From: Streptomyces sp. NRRL B-3428
Lineage (GTDB): Bacteria > Actinomycetota > Actinomycetes > Streptomycetales > Streptomycetaceae
Direction: 5' to 3'
NCBI GenBank assembly: GCA_000721375.1
Contig: JOGW01000025.1
Coordinates: 35,918-99,917, forward strand
Length of the DNA: 64,000 bases
Position 1 is the stretch's first letter. The number at the start of each line of letters is the position of its first letter. Shown piece by piece: positions 26,268 to 34,435 of this stretch. The translations under genes were made by a program, and so were the position numbers. Below the pieces are notes generated by a model. It was not told the DNA's origin and did no database searches. It was given only the letters and a program-made list of their open reading frames with translations.

Positions 26268-27023
26268 TCAGCTGACGCCCGCATTGAGGAAGATTCCGCC
26301 ATCGACGACAAGCGTCTGACCTGTGACCCAGTCCGACTGCGCGGACGTCAGGAAGGCGGTGGCACCGCCGATGTCCGAGGGCACACCGAGCCGGCCCAGC
26401 GGGTACGCCGCCGCGGCCTCCTCCTCGCGCCCTTCGTAGAGCGCCTGGGCGAACTTGGTCTTGATGACCGCGGGAGCGATCGCGTTGACCCGAACCTTCG
26501 GCGCGAACTCGTGCGCCAGCTGCTGGGTCAGGTTGATCATGGCGGCCTTGCTCATGCCGTACGCACCGATGAACGGCGAAGGCGCGACGCCCGCGACGGA
26601 GGCGATGTTGACGATCGCGCCGCCGTTCTCGGACTGCCACGCCTTCCAGGTCTGCTGGGCGAAGCCGAGCGCCGAGATCACATTGGTCTCGTATACCTTG
26701 CGGGCGACCCCGAGGTCGAGGTCGGCCATCGGCCCGAACACCGGGTTCGTACCGGCGTTGTTGACGAGGAAGTCGACCCGCCCGTACGCCTCCATGACCC
26801 GCTCGACGGCCTGCGCCTGGTGCGCCTCGTCGTGCGCCTTGCCGGCCACGTACATCGCACGGTCGGCGCCGAGCTGCTCGACCGCCTCCTTGAGGGCGTC
26901 CTCGCCCCGGCCCGTGATGCACACCCGGTCGCCGCGCGCGATGAGCGCCTCGGCGATGCCGTAGCCGATGCCGCGGCTGCCGCCCGTGACGAGCGCGACC
27001 TTTCCACTGTCCTGCACTGTCAT
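26268..27023 (-). CDS. SDR family oxidoreductase (FabG-like)
   Basis: A 251-residue short-chain dehydrogenase/reductase. The nucleotide motif is VALVTGGSRGIGYGIAEALI, NNAG is present at DFLVNNAGTNPVF, and the catalytic Tyr-Lys is YGMSKAAMINLTQ with a preceding Ser in NIASVAG. It is the second gene of a two-gene operon with another FabG-like SDR, 37 bases apart. In actinobacteria such pairs accompany acyl-CoA or steroid-type side-chain catabolism, but the substrate is not visible. Confidence 0.85.
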   Translation of the reverse strand: MTVQDSGKVALVTGGSRGIGYGIAEALIARGDRVCITGRGEDALKEAVEQLGADRAMYVAGKAHDEAHQAQAVERVMEAYGRVDFLVNNAGTNPVFGPMADLDLGVARKVYETNVISALGFAQQTWKAWQSENGGAIVNIASVAGVAPSPFIGAYGMSKAAMINLTQQLAHEFAPKVRVNAIAPAVIKTKFAQALYEGREEEAAAAYPLGRLGVPSDIGGATAFLTSAQSDWVTGQTLVVDGGIFLNAGVS

Positions 27024-27060
27024 GTCCCTTGTCCTAAGTGCTAGTCGAGAACAGCGGCTG

Positions 27061-27822
27061 CTAGTCGAGCGGTCCGCCGGCCACGTACAGGACCTGACCG
27101 GAGACGAAGCCGGCGGCCTCGCCGGTGAAGAAGGCGATGGTGTTGGCGATGTCGTCCGGGTTGCCCACGCGCTGCACCGGGATCATCGTGGCGGCCGCGT
27201 TCTGGAAGTCCTCGAAGCCCATGCCCACGCGCTCGGCGGTGGACTTGGTCATCTCCGTGACGATGAAGCCGGGAGCCACGGCGTTGGCGGTGATGCCGAA
27301 CTTGCCGAGCTCCTTGGCGAGCGTCTTGGTGAAGCCCTGCAGACCGGCCTTGGCGGCGGAGTAGTTGGCCTGGCCGCGGTTGCCGAGGGCGGAGGACGAG
27401 GAGAGGTTGACCACGCGGCCGAAGCCGGCGTCGACCATGTGCTTCTGGATGGCCTTGGTCATCAGGAACGCACCGCGCAGGTGCACGTTCATGACCGTGT
27501 CCCAGTCGAGCGCGCTCATCTTGAAGAGCAGGTTGTCGCGCAGGACACCCGCGTTGTTCACGAGGATCGTGGGCGCGCCCAGCTCGTCGGCGATCCGCGC
27601 GATGGCCGCCTCGACCTGCGCCTCGTCGGCCACGTCGCAGCCGACCGCGATGGCCCGGCCACCGGCCGAGGTGATGGCCTCGACGGTGTCCTTGCAGGCC
27701 GCCTCGTCGAGGTCGATCACGGCGACAGCGCGGCCCTCGGCCGCCAGGCGTACGGCGGTCGCCGCGCCAATGCCTCGTGCGGCGCCGGTGACTACGGCGA
27801 CGCGCTGCTCGGTGCTGGACAT
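27061..27822 (-). CDS. 3-oxoacyl-ACP reductase-like SDR (FabG-like)
   Basis: A 253-residue SDR with VAVVTGAARGIGAATAVRLA, NNAGVLRDN, a catalytic Ser in VNLSSSSALG, and YSAAKAGLQGF as the Tyr-Lys motif. This is the classical FabG layout. The ATG at 27822 has an AGGAGA ribosome site. It is the first gene of the SDR pair. A palindrome TGAGCG-AC-CGCTTA lies 63 bases upstream, the form recognised by many TetR-type regulators of acyl-CoA metabolism. It is probably an accessory fatty-acyl or hydroxyacyl reductase rather than the essential FabG. Confidence 0.85.
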   Translation of the reverse strand: MSSTEQRVAVVTGAARGIGAATAVRLAAEGRAVAVIDLDEAACKDTVEAITSAGGRAIAVGCDVADEAQVEAAIARIADELGAPTILVNNAGVLRDNLLFKMSALDWDTVMNVHLRGAFLMTKAIQKHMVDAGFGRVVNLSSSSALGNRGQANYSAAKAGLQGFTKTLAKELGKFGITANAVAPGFIVTEMTKSTAERVGMGFEDFQNAAATMIPVQRVGNPDDIANTIAFFTGEAAGFVSGQVLYVAGGPLD

Positions 27823-27884
27823 GCTGGTTCTCCTCGCCCTGGGGGTGCGGCTCCTGCCCTGTGCCGCCGGTCCGCGCGGCCACA

Positions 27885-27898
27885 TGAGCGACCGCTTA
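27885..27898. promoter_or_regulatory. TetR-type operator candidate upstream of the SDR operon
   Basis: TGAGCGACCGCTTA is a near-perfect dyad (TGAGCG/CGCTTA around AC), 63-76 bases before the SDR start. TetR-family regulators of lipid catabolism in actinobacteria bind sites of this shape. No regulator gene lies beside it. Confidence 0.4.
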
Positions 27899-27993
27899 GT
27901 ACCTTCAGCAGACGTGACGCTAGAAGCCCTGGCACCCGGTGTCAACGGCCCGCCCGGTGCCAGGGCCTCACATCACATTCCACGAAGGCCTTG

Positions 27994-28383
27994 TCAGCGG
28001 ACCAGAAGGTCGAGCAACCGCTCCACCTCGGCCTGCGGATCAGCGGTCAGACCGGTGTGCACAGGACCTGGCTGCACGACCGCCGAGCGCGGCGCGATCA
28101 GCCAGCGAAAACGCTGTCCGGGGTTGTCGTGCGCGGCCTGCCCCGCAGCGTCACAGACCTGTTCGACGGCGCGCAGGGCGGCGCGTACGCCGGTGACATC
28201 GGCCTCGGGGTCGAGGGCGCGCAGACGCTGCTCGTCGAGGTGGGTGCGGGCGGCGACGTAGGACTTGGCGCGGCAGTAGACCACGACCCCGGCGTTGATC
28301 AGCTCACCACGCTCCACCCGGGGCACCACCCGCACCAGCGCGTACTCGAAGACATCACGGCCGCCTTCGCCGTACTGGCTCAT
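27994..28383 (-). CDS. DUF3037 domain protein
   Basis: A 129-residue protein starting at ATG 28383, which overlaps the stop of the HipA-like gene (ATGA). It contains the DUF3037 core FEYALVRVVPRVERGELINA, GVVVYCRAKSYVAARTHLD, then PGQRFRWLIAPRSAVVQPGP. Function is unknown. The tight coupling with a HipA-fold kinase makes it a probable partner, regulator or substrate. There is no DNA-binding helix-turn-helix like that of HipB, so a classical HipAB toxin-antitoxin role is not shown. Confidence 0.75.
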   Translation of the reverse strand: MSQYGEGGRDVFEYALVRVVPRVERGELINAGVVVYCRAKSYVAARTHLDEQRLRALDPEADVTGVRAALRAVEQVCDAAGQAAHDNPGQRFRWLIAPRSAVVQPGPVHTGLTADPQAEVERLLDLLVR

Positions 28384-29177
28384 CGCGACTCCCTCCACCC
28401 ACTCGACTTCGACGGCTCGGTCCCTGCTGGGAGCGTGATGCGCCCCTCCAGACCCTGTGCGCGGGTGAGCAGCGTCCGCGCGTACGCCCGGCGCACCTCG
28501 TCCGGGTCGGCGAACCCGGGCTCGTCGGCCAGCCACTCGTCCGGTACGTCGCCGGCGCACTCCCCCAGGAGGTCCTCGGTGACCCGCGGTGCGAGCTCCG
28601 CCGCGGCCGACGCCACATCCGGGCCGAAGGGAGCAAGAGCATGGTCACTGGCGTCATAGGGCTTTGCGGCGGAGGTCTCGGCGCCGCGCCAGTTGTGGTG
28701 CCAGATCATCGAGGCGCCGTGGTCGATGAGCCACAGGTCGCCGCGCGAGACCAGCATGTTGGGGTTGCGCCAGGACCGGTCGACGTTGTTGATCAGCGCG
28801 TCGAACCAGACCACACGCCCGGCCTCCTCGGCCGTCACCTCGTACGCGAGCGGGTCGAACCCTATGGCGCCCGACAGGAACTCCATGCCGAGGTTGAGCC
28901 CACCGCTCGTCTTGAGGAGTGCCTGCACCTCCTGGTCCGGCTCCCCCAGACCGATCACCGGATCGAGCCGGATCCGGACGAGACCGGGTACCCGCAGGCC
29001 GAGGCGGCGCGCGAGCTGTCCGCAGATCACCTCGGCGACCAGTGTCTTGCGGCCCTGGCCGGCTCCGGTGAACTTCATGACGTACAGCCCGAGATCGTCG
29101 GCCTCGACGAGCCCGGGCAGCGATCCGCCTTCGCGTAGCGGTGCGACATAGCGGGTCGCTGCGACTTCGTTCAGCAT
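28380..29177 (-). CDS. HipA-like kinase (HipA_2 type)
   Basis: A 265-residue protein with a HipA-type kinase fold but lacking the N-terminal HipA dimerisation domain. The nucleotide region includes YVMKFTGAGQGRKTLVAEVI, the catalytic loop is LINNVDRSWRNPNMLV, matching NxDRxxxN, and the metal-binding Asp is in WLIDHGASMIWHHNW. HipA kinases phosphorylate proteins such as glutamyl-tRNA synthetase; the target here is unknown. It is coupled by ATGA to the downstream DUF3037 gene. Confidence 0.75.
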   Translation of the reverse strand: MLNEVAATRYVAPLREGGSLPGLVEADDLGLYVMKFTGAGQGRKTLVAEVICGQLARRLGLRVPGLVRIRLDPVIGLGEPDQEVQALLKTSGGLNLGMEFLSGAIGFDPLAYEVTAEEAGRVVWFDALINNVDRSWRNPNMLVSRGDLWLIDHGASMIWHHNWRGAETSAAKPYDASDHALAPFGPDVASAAAELAPRVTEDLLGECAGDVPDEWLADEPGFADPDEVRRAYARTLLTRAQGLEGRITLPAGTEPSKSSGWRESR

Positions 29178-29328
29178 CCGCCCAGGCTATCCAGCGTTCC
29201 CGGCTCGATCCGCAGGGCGCGGTGGCCACCCGGTTCCCGCACTCTTGCCACCACCCACCCCGAGCGGTTCACTTGGCCCACCTCCCACAGGAGAACACCC
29301 ACTCCCACCTGCTGAAGGGGTAGTTCTT

Positions 29329-30207
29329 TTGCCAGCCATACGTGCCACCGCCACCGCCGTCACCGCGGCAGCCTGCGCCGCCGTGCTCGCCACCGCGATT
29401 CCCGCCGCGGCCATCAACTCCTACAACGCGACGCCCGCCCCCGAGCGCACCGAGGTCGGCGCGCTCGTCGCCACGTGGGACAACGACGGCGACTCCACGA
29501 CCCCTGACCGGGTCGACTGGGTCTGCTCCGGCACCATGATCGACGCGGACACCTTCCTCACCGCCGCGCACTGCACCACCGACTGGCCGGACAACGTGAA
29601 GTTCTACGTGTCGCTCGACCAGGACGTGCAGTCCGGCCTGGACGCCGCCGCGAAGAAGTACCCGGGCGACCCGGCCGCCCAGGCCGCCGCCGTCGGGGTC
29701 CAGGGCGCCGCCCACAACCACCCCGACTACCCCGGGCCGTCGTCCGACCCGCACGACATCTCCGTGGTCGAGCTGCCCGCCGCCAAGGTGAAGGCCCGCT
29801 GGACCTTCACCCCCGCCGCGCTCCCCACCGCCGGCCTGCTCGACGCGCTCGGGCCACAGGGACGCGAAGACACCGACTGGACGGTCGCCGGATACGGCAC
29901 ACAGGAAGCGGTCAACGGTCCCGGTGGTCACACCCACCCCGGCGGCGGCGTCCGGATGAAGGCACCCGTCACGTTCAACGCCCTCAACAAGGCCTGGGTA
30001 CGCCTCGGCATGACGGCTCCCCAGGGCAACGGCGGCGCCTGCTACGGCGATTCGGGCGGCCCCGACTTCGCGGTGATCGGGGGCAAGCGCGTCCTGGCGG
30101 CCACCACCATCACGGGCGACGGACCCTGCTACGCCACCAACGTCGCATACCGCCTTGACACCCCTGGCGCCCGCGCGTTCCTGTCGCCGTTCGTGAAGCT
30201 TCCCTGA
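29329..30207 (+). CDS. Secreted trypsin-like serine protease
   Basis: A 292-residue protein starting at TTG 29329, eight bases behind GAAGGGG. The signal peptide is VTAAACAAVLATAIPAAA. The chymotrypsin-fold triad is complete: His in FLTAAHCTTDW, Asp in SDPHDISVVEL, Ser in CYGDSGGPDF. Three Cys pairs are plausible (CSGTM/AAHC, GACYG/GPCYA). There is no obvious long propeptide, unlike alpha-lytic/streptogrisin proteases. The enzyme is exported; the substrate is unknown. A terminator follows. Confidence 0.85.
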   Translation: MPAIRATATAVTAAACAAVLATAIPAAAINSYNATPAPERTEVGALVATWDNDGDSTTPDRVDWVCSGTMIDADTFLTAAHCTTDWPDNVKFYVSLDQDVQSGLDAAAKKYPGDPAAQAAAVGVQGAAHNHPDYPGPSSDPHDISVVELPAAKVKARWTFTPAALPTAGLLDALGPQGREDTDWTVAGYGTQEAVNGPGGHTHPGGGVRMKAPVTFNALNKAWVRLGMTAPQGNGGACYGDSGGPDFAVIGGKRVLAATTITGDGPCYATNVAYRLDTPGARAFLSPFVKLP

Positions 30208-30248
30208 TCAATACGGGTCAAGCCGCCCTCGTGGCACCGGCACCCTGA

Positions 30249-30282
30249 GGCCGGGGAGAGCGCAGAACCGCTCTCCTCGGCC
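30249..30282 (+). terminator. Terminator after the serine protease gene
   Basis: GGCCGGGGAGAGCG (30249-30262) pairs with CGCTCTCCTCGGCC (30269-30282) with one mismatch and a 6-base loop. Confidence 0.65.
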
Positions 30283-30494
30283 CCACCGCACACCACACCC
30301 CATCCGGCCGCACCGGATCTCTCCTTCCGGCCGCACGCAACCCCCGTGCAGCACGCACCCGGCCGGGCGAAGAATTCGGTGCCGTTTTGAACAACTGCCC
30401 GACGGCGGCCGTACCAGGGGTCAGGATTCCGATACGGGCCGAGCTGCGGCCCACGCGCCCGGCCGGCGCGGAACCGTCAAGGGGAGTCACCGGT

Positions 30495-31004
30495 ATGACC
30501 GTTACGCAGGAGCCCAGGGACCTCGTCGAGACCACGGAACCGGAGGCGGGCCCGCAGTGGTGCGGATGCCCCTCGCGGCGCGCCGTGGTCTCCGCGGTGG
30601 GCGTCGCGGGTCTGGCCGTCGCGCTCACGGCCTGCGGAGGTTCCGACGGCGGCGGCGACTCCGACGAGGCGCAGGAGCCCGCGGGCCAGGCCTCGGACCA
30701 GCCCGCCGAAGGCGGCGGCGAGGTGCTCGCCAAGACCTCGGACATCCCCGAAGGCGGCGGCACCGTCTTCAAGGACCAGGGTGTGGTGGTGGTCAAGACG
30801 AAGGCCGGCGAGTTCAAGGCGTACTCCTCGAAGTGCACCCACGCGGGCTGCTCCGTGAAGGACGTCGCGGGCGGCACCATCAACTGCCCCTGCCACAACT
30901 CGAAGTTCAGCATCGAGGACGGCAGCGTCAAGGGCGGCCCCGCCCCGAAGCCGCTGCCCACCGCGGAGATCACGGTGGACGGCGACTCCATCAAGCTCGC
31001 CTGA
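30495..31004 (+). CDS. Rieske [2Fe-2S] Tat lipoprotein
   Basis: A 169-residue protein. The N-terminus has CPSRRAVVSAVGVAGLAVAL followed by TAC, which combines a twin-arginine-like RR with a lipobox LTAC. After a Gly/Glu/Pro linker comes the Rieske domain with both cluster motifs, CTHAGCSV and CPCHNSKFSI. It should carry a 2Fe-2S centre on the outer face of the membrane and shuttle electrons; the partner is unknown. The ATG at 30495 was chosen over the open upstream frame because it fits the signal. Stand-alone gene. Confidence 0.9.
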   Translation: MTVTQEPRDLVETTEPEAGPQWCGCPSRRAVVSAVGVAGLAVALTACGGSDGGGDSDEAQEPAGQASDQPAEGGGEVLAKTSDIPEGGGTVFKDQGVVVVKTKAGEFKAYSSKCTHAGCSVKDVAGGTINCPCHNSKFSIEDGSVKGGPAPKPLPTAEITVDGDSIKLA

Positions 31005-31081
31005 GGATCTGGGCGGCAGGAGCCCGGAGCATCAGGGCGCCCGGATCCCGGAGCGGCGGAACGGCGAGGCGCGTGGCAGCC

Positions 31082-31708
31082 CTATCGCTTCCACGCGGCG
31101 AGGATCTCGTCGGTCGTGGTGACCGTCGACACGAGCGCCAGGGTGTTGCGGATCATCAGCGGGGTGTAGTCGGCGGGTACGCCTGCGACGGCGTCCGCCG
31201 GCACCACCACGCGATAGCCCAGATTGACCGCGTCGAACACGGTGTTGGGGATGGCCACATTGGCCGAGACCCCCGTGACGATCAGCGTGCGGCACCCCAG
31301 ATTGCGCAGCAGCGCGTCCACGTCCGTGCCCGCCATCGGCGACAGCCCGTGCAGCCGGCGTACGACGAGATCCTCCTCGGCCACCTCGATGGGCGGTGCG
31401 ATCCGGACCGCCTTGGTGCCGGATATCTGCAGGACGGGCAGCCGCGCGACGGCCTTGAACAGCCGGGCGTTGTGGCTGGCGCCGCGCCCGTCGGGGCGGC
31501 GCTCGGCCACGGCGTGCATGACCTGGACCGAGGCGTAGTGCGCGGCGGAGACCAGGCGGGCGACATTGCCGAGGGCGCCCGACTCCCGTGCCTCCTGGGC
31601 GAGTTCGGGCAGTGCGCTCTCCTCCCCCACGACGCCCTGCTGGCACTCGCTGGTGAGCAGTACGGTGGTGGCCGGATCGAGCAGCTCGGCAAGCGTTTCC
31701 TTGGCCAT
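31082..31708 (-). CDS. Isochorismatase-fold protein lacking the usual triad
   Basis: A 208-residue protein with the cysteine-hydrolase/isochorismatase fold: TTVLLTSECQQGVVGEESAL, LVVRRLHGLSPMAGTDVDAL, and LIVTGVSANVAIPNTVFDAV. In the family the triad is Asp (DMQ), Lys and Cys (GVxTNxCV). Here the corresponding positions read Glu (SECQ), Arg (VVRRL) and Ala (SANVAI). It may be a non-hydrolytic member or use another mechanism. The ATG at 31708 follows AGGAGGG. It is divergent from the split-barrel gene at 31881. Confidence 0.75.
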   Translation of the reverse strand: MAKETLAELLDPATTVLLTSECQQGVVGEESALPELAQEARESGALGNVARLVSAAHYASVQVMHAVAERRPDGRGASHNARLFKAVARLPVLQISGTKAVRIAPPIEVAEEDLVVRRLHGLSPMAGTDVDALLRNLGCRTLIVTGVSANVAIPNTVFDAVNLGYRVVVPADAVAGVPADYTPLMIRNTLALVSTVTTTDEILAAWKR

Positions 31709-31880
31709 GGAGCCCTCCTGACGCATCGTCGCCCGGGACGCGGTCCGTGGGCCGCGTGAAGTCGGCGCGAGGGTAACCCCCATTGCGTACCGGCGGAAGA
31801 CACCCCATGATTTTCTGACGCAGAGTCAGACCTGCCTCTGTGTACGGACCATGGAGCCGCAGTCGCGGAGGGGAACACGG

Positions 31881-32351
31881 ATGACCGTCACACAACGCAG
31901 AGGCCGGCGCATCATGATGACGCGCGAGGAACTCGACGCCTTCCTCACCGAACAGCGCACCTGCCGGGTGGCCACCGTCTCGGCGGACGGCACCCCGCAC
32001 GCCAGCACCCTGTGGTTCGCCTGGGACGGCAGCTCGCTCTGGCTGTACTCGATCACCCGCAGCAAGCGCTGGGCCGATCTGCGCACCGATCAGCGCATAG
32101 CGGTGGTGGTGGACGCCGGCGAGGACTACGGCGAGCTGCGCGGGGTGGAGCTGGCCGGGACGGTCGAGTTCGTCGGCGAGGCGCCGAGGGTCGGTGACCC
32201 GGTGCCCGAACTCGACGAGATCGAGAAGCAGTTCGCGGCGAAGAACTTCGGCATGGACCAGATGCCGCACGACGGGCGGCACGCCTGGGTGCGGCTCACG
32301 CCCGACACCATCGCCTCCTGGGACTTCCGGAAGCTGACCGAGTTGCGCTGA
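31881..32351 (+). CDS. PPOX/FMN-F420 split-barrel oxidoreductase
   Basis: A 156-residue pyridoxamine-5'-phosphate-oxidase-like protein. It has MTREELDAFLTEQRTCRVAT, SADGTPHASTLWFAWDG, SKRWADLRTDQRIAVVVDAG and a C-terminal WVRLTPDTIASWDFRKL. Many streptomycete members bind F420 or FMN and reduce unknown substrates. ATG 31881 lies nine bases after GGAGGGG. The last 38 bases including the stop are duplicated in tandem just downstream. It is divergent from the isochorismatase-fold gene. Confidence 0.75.
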   Translation: MTVTQRRGRRIMMTREELDAFLTEQRTCRVATVSADGTPHASTLWFAWDGSSLWLYSITRSKRWADLRTDQRIAVVVDAGEDYGELRGVELAGTVEFVGEAPRVGDPVPELDEIEKQFAAKNFGMDQMPHDGRHAWVRLTPDTIASWDFRKLTELR

Positions 32352-32398
32352 GCCGGCCAAGGCTTCCGGAAGCCGACCGAGCTGCGCCGAGCCGGTCG
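32321..32398 (+). repeat. 40-bp tandem duplication of a gene 3' end
   Basis: 32321-32358 and 32361-32398 match at about 87 percent by eye (both contain CTTCCGGAAGC, GACCGAG, TGCGC, GAGCCGG). The first copy encodes the C-terminus and stop of the split-barrel gene; the second is noncoding and ends before the LysR stop. Confidence 0.7.
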
Positions 32399-32403
32399 GG
32401 CCC

Positions 32404-33309
32404 TCACCCCTCAGCCGCCTCCGCTGCCGCACGCAGCGCGTCGACCGCCGCCCGGATCGAGGGCCGGCGGTCGGCGTCGGTGCGCCACACCGCGTACACA
32501 TGACGGGCGATCTTCTGTCGCAGCGGTACGACGCGCACACCGTCCGGCACCTGACCGCGCCCGAGCCGCGGGGTGACACAGACACCCAGCCCGGCGTCCA
32601 CCAAGGCGAGTTGAGTGGAGTGCTCCTCGGCCCGGTGGCCGATGAGCGGCTCCACCCCCTTGGAGCGCAGGGTGAAGATCAACCAGTCCTGGCAGAACGC
32701 GCCCTCCGGCCAGCAGATCCACTCGTCCTCGGCCAGTTCCTCCAGCGAGAGTTCGTCGCGGTCGGCGAACCTGTGCCCGGCGGGGAGCACCACGTCCGCC
32801 CGGTCGTCGAGCAGCGCGGCCTTGGCCAGGCCGTCGGGCATCGGCAGCGGCTTGTTGTACCAGTCGAGGACGACGGCCACATCGAGGTCACCGCGTACCA
32901 CCGCCCGTACGCCGTCGGCCGGTTCGAGCTCCTGCGAGCGCAGCACAAGACCGGGGTGCGCATCGCGCAGGGCGCGGAAGGCGGCCGGGAACAGCCCGCG
33001 GGCCGCTGTCGGGAAGGCGCCGATCCGCAGCTCACCGACCACCTGGCCGCGGTGCGCCTCCAGATCGGACTGCGCGTACTCCACCTGCGAGATGATCTGC
33101 GCCGCATGCTCGGCGAGCAGCACCCCCGCGTCGGTCAGACGCACACCGCGCCCGTTCTTGGCGACGAGCTGCTGACCGACCTCGCGCTCCAGCTTGGTCA
33201 GCTGCTGCGACACGGCGGACGTGGTGACATGCAGCCCGGCGGCCGCCCCGCTCACCGAGCCGTGCCGGGCGAGGGCGTCCAGTGTGCGCAGCCGTTCCAG
33301 GTTCAGCAT
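32404..33309 (-). CDS. LysR family transcriptional regulator
   Basis: A 301-residue LysR regulator. The N-terminal winged helix is LNLERLRTLDALARHGSVSG, then VTTSAVSQQLTKLEREVGQQ. The C-terminal effector domain contains GELRIGAFPTAARGLFPAAF and VTPRLGRGQVPDGVRVVPL. It starts at ATG 33309 and is divergent from an EamA exporter 108 bases away, the classical LysR layout in which the regulator controls both. A dyad at 33376-33396 is the likely binding site. The inducer is unknown. Confidence 0.9.
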   Translation of the reverse strand: MLNLERLRTLDALARHGSVSGAAAGLHVTTSAVSQQLTKLEREVGQQLVAKNGRGVRLTDAGVLLAEHAAQIISQVEYAQSDLEAHRGQVVGELRIGAFPTAARGLFPAAFRALRDAHPGLVLRSQELEPADGVRAVVRGDLDVAVVLDWYNKPLPMPDGLAKAALLDDRADVVLPAGHRFADRDELSLEELAEDEWICWPEGAFCQDWLIFTLRSKGVEPLIGHRAEEHSTQLALVDAGLGVCVTPRLGRGQVPDGVRVVPLRQKIARHVYAVWRTDADRRPSIRAAVDALRAAAEAAEG

Positions 33310-33375
33310 GGCCCCGGCCCACCCTTCGTCTCCGACCACAACATGTAAGCAATGCTAAGCCATTCCCCGTACGAA

Positions 33376-33396
33376 ATCTCGCTTGTACTACGAGAT
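33376..33396. promoter_or_regulatory. LysR operator candidate
   Basis: ATCTCG (33376-33381) and CGAGAT (33391-33396) form a perfect dyad with a 9-base centre, containing the T-N11-A pattern of LysR sites. It lies between the LysR and EamA genes. A second, weaker dyad TAAGC-AAT-GCTAA lies closer to lysR. Confidence 0.5.
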
Positions 33397-33417
33397 CGCG
33401 AAGGCCATCGTGGACGC

Positions 33418-34398
33418 ATGGCCACCGTCTCCGCCACAGGCACCCGCTCCCTCACCGCGCCGATCACCGGCGCTCCCCGCCGCACCCTCGACTGGCGGCT
33501 GCGCTTCGCCGGACTCTCCTTGGTCTGGGGCTTCAGCTTTCTGCTCATCAAGGTGGGCACGAACGGTTTCGCACCCTTCCAAGTGACCTTCGGACGGCTG
33601 CTGTTCGGCACGCTGGTGCTCGCGGCGGCGATGCTCGTACGGCGTCAGGGGCTGCCGCACGGATGGCGCACCTGGGGGCATCTGACCGTGGCCGCGTTCT
33701 TCCTCAACGCGCTGCCGTTCTCGCTCTTCGCCTACTCGGAGCTCACGATCCCGTCGACGCTCGCCGGCATCTGCAACGCCACCTCTCCCCTGTGGGGCAT
33801 GGCCCTGTCGATGATCTCGCTGTCCGAGGACCGGCCGACCCGGCGCCGCGTCGCGGGCCTCGGCCTGGGCTTCATCGGTGTGCTCACCGTCCTGGGCGCC
33901 TGGCAGGGCTTCCACGGCATGGACGCCACGGGCACCGCGATGGCCCTCGGCGCCTCGCTCAGCTACCCCGTCGGCTGGATCTACGTCCGCCGCACCCTGG
34001 CGGGCAGCAGCGAGTCGCACCTGTCCCTCACGGGCGCGCAGTTGCTGCTCGCCACGGCGCAACTCGCTGTGGTCACCCCGCTGTTCACCTCGTTCCCGAC
34101 CAGCTGGCCACTCCTGCCGCTGCTCGCCGTGATCGCGCTCGGCGCGCTCGGGACCGGGATCGCGATGCTGGTGCAGTACGGGCTTGTCGCGGAGATCGGC
34201 CCGACGACCGCACAGATGGTCACCTACTTCATCCCGGTGATCGCCACCGCGGCCGGCGTGGCCCTGCTCGGCGAGTCCCTGTCGTGGTCGACACCGGTGG
34301 GCGCGGCGATCGTCCTGGCGGGCGCGGCCCTCACCCAGTCGCGGACGAAGCCTCAGCCGCGCTCCCGCAGAAGCGGCTCCCCTCACGTCACCGCCTAG
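33418..34398 (+). CDS. EamA/DMT family exporter
   Basis: A 326-residue drug/metabolite transporter with the two EamA repeats and about ten hydrophobic segments. It starts RLRFAGLSLVWGFSFLLIKV and ends with MVTYFIPVIATAAGVALLGE, then a basic tail (SRTKPQPRSRRSGSPHVTA). Members export amino acids or metabolites. ATG 33418 (MATVSATGTR) is chosen; the frame is open upstream. It is divergently paired with LysR, so probably induced by its ligand. The stop lies inside a terminator stem. Confidence 0.85.
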   Translation: MATVSATGTRSLTAPITGAPRRTLDWRLRFAGLSLVWGFSFLLIKVGTNGFAPFQVTFGRLLFGTLVLAAAMLVRRQGLPHGWRTWGHLTVAAFFLNALPFSLFAYSELTIPSTLAGICNATSPLWGMALSMISLSEDRPTRRRVAGLGLGFIGVLTVLGAWQGFHGMDATGTAMALGASLSYPVGWIYVRRTLAGSSESHLSLTGAQLLLATAQLAVVTPLFTSFPTSWPLLPLLAVIALGALGTGIAMLVQYGLVAEIGPTTAQMVTYFIPVIATAAGVALLGESLSWSTPVGAAIVLAGAALTQSRTKPQPRSRRSGSPHVTA

Positions 34399-34435
34399 GT
34401 CCTGTCCCGCGAAGATCCGCCGGACAGGGCCTAGG
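34394..34435. terminator. Bidirectional terminator spanning both stop codons
   Basis: CCTAGGTCCTGTCC (34394-34407) pairs with GGACAGGGCCTAGG (34422-34435) with one G-T mismatch and a 14-base loop. The TAG of the EamA gene (34396-34398) and the TAG of the MocR gene (34431-34433) both lie in the arms. Confidence 0.75.

Noticed and set aside
28380..29177. Classical HipAB toxin-antitoxin module
   Set aside because: No HipB-type DNA-binding partner and no HipA N-terminal domain; kinase motifs only.
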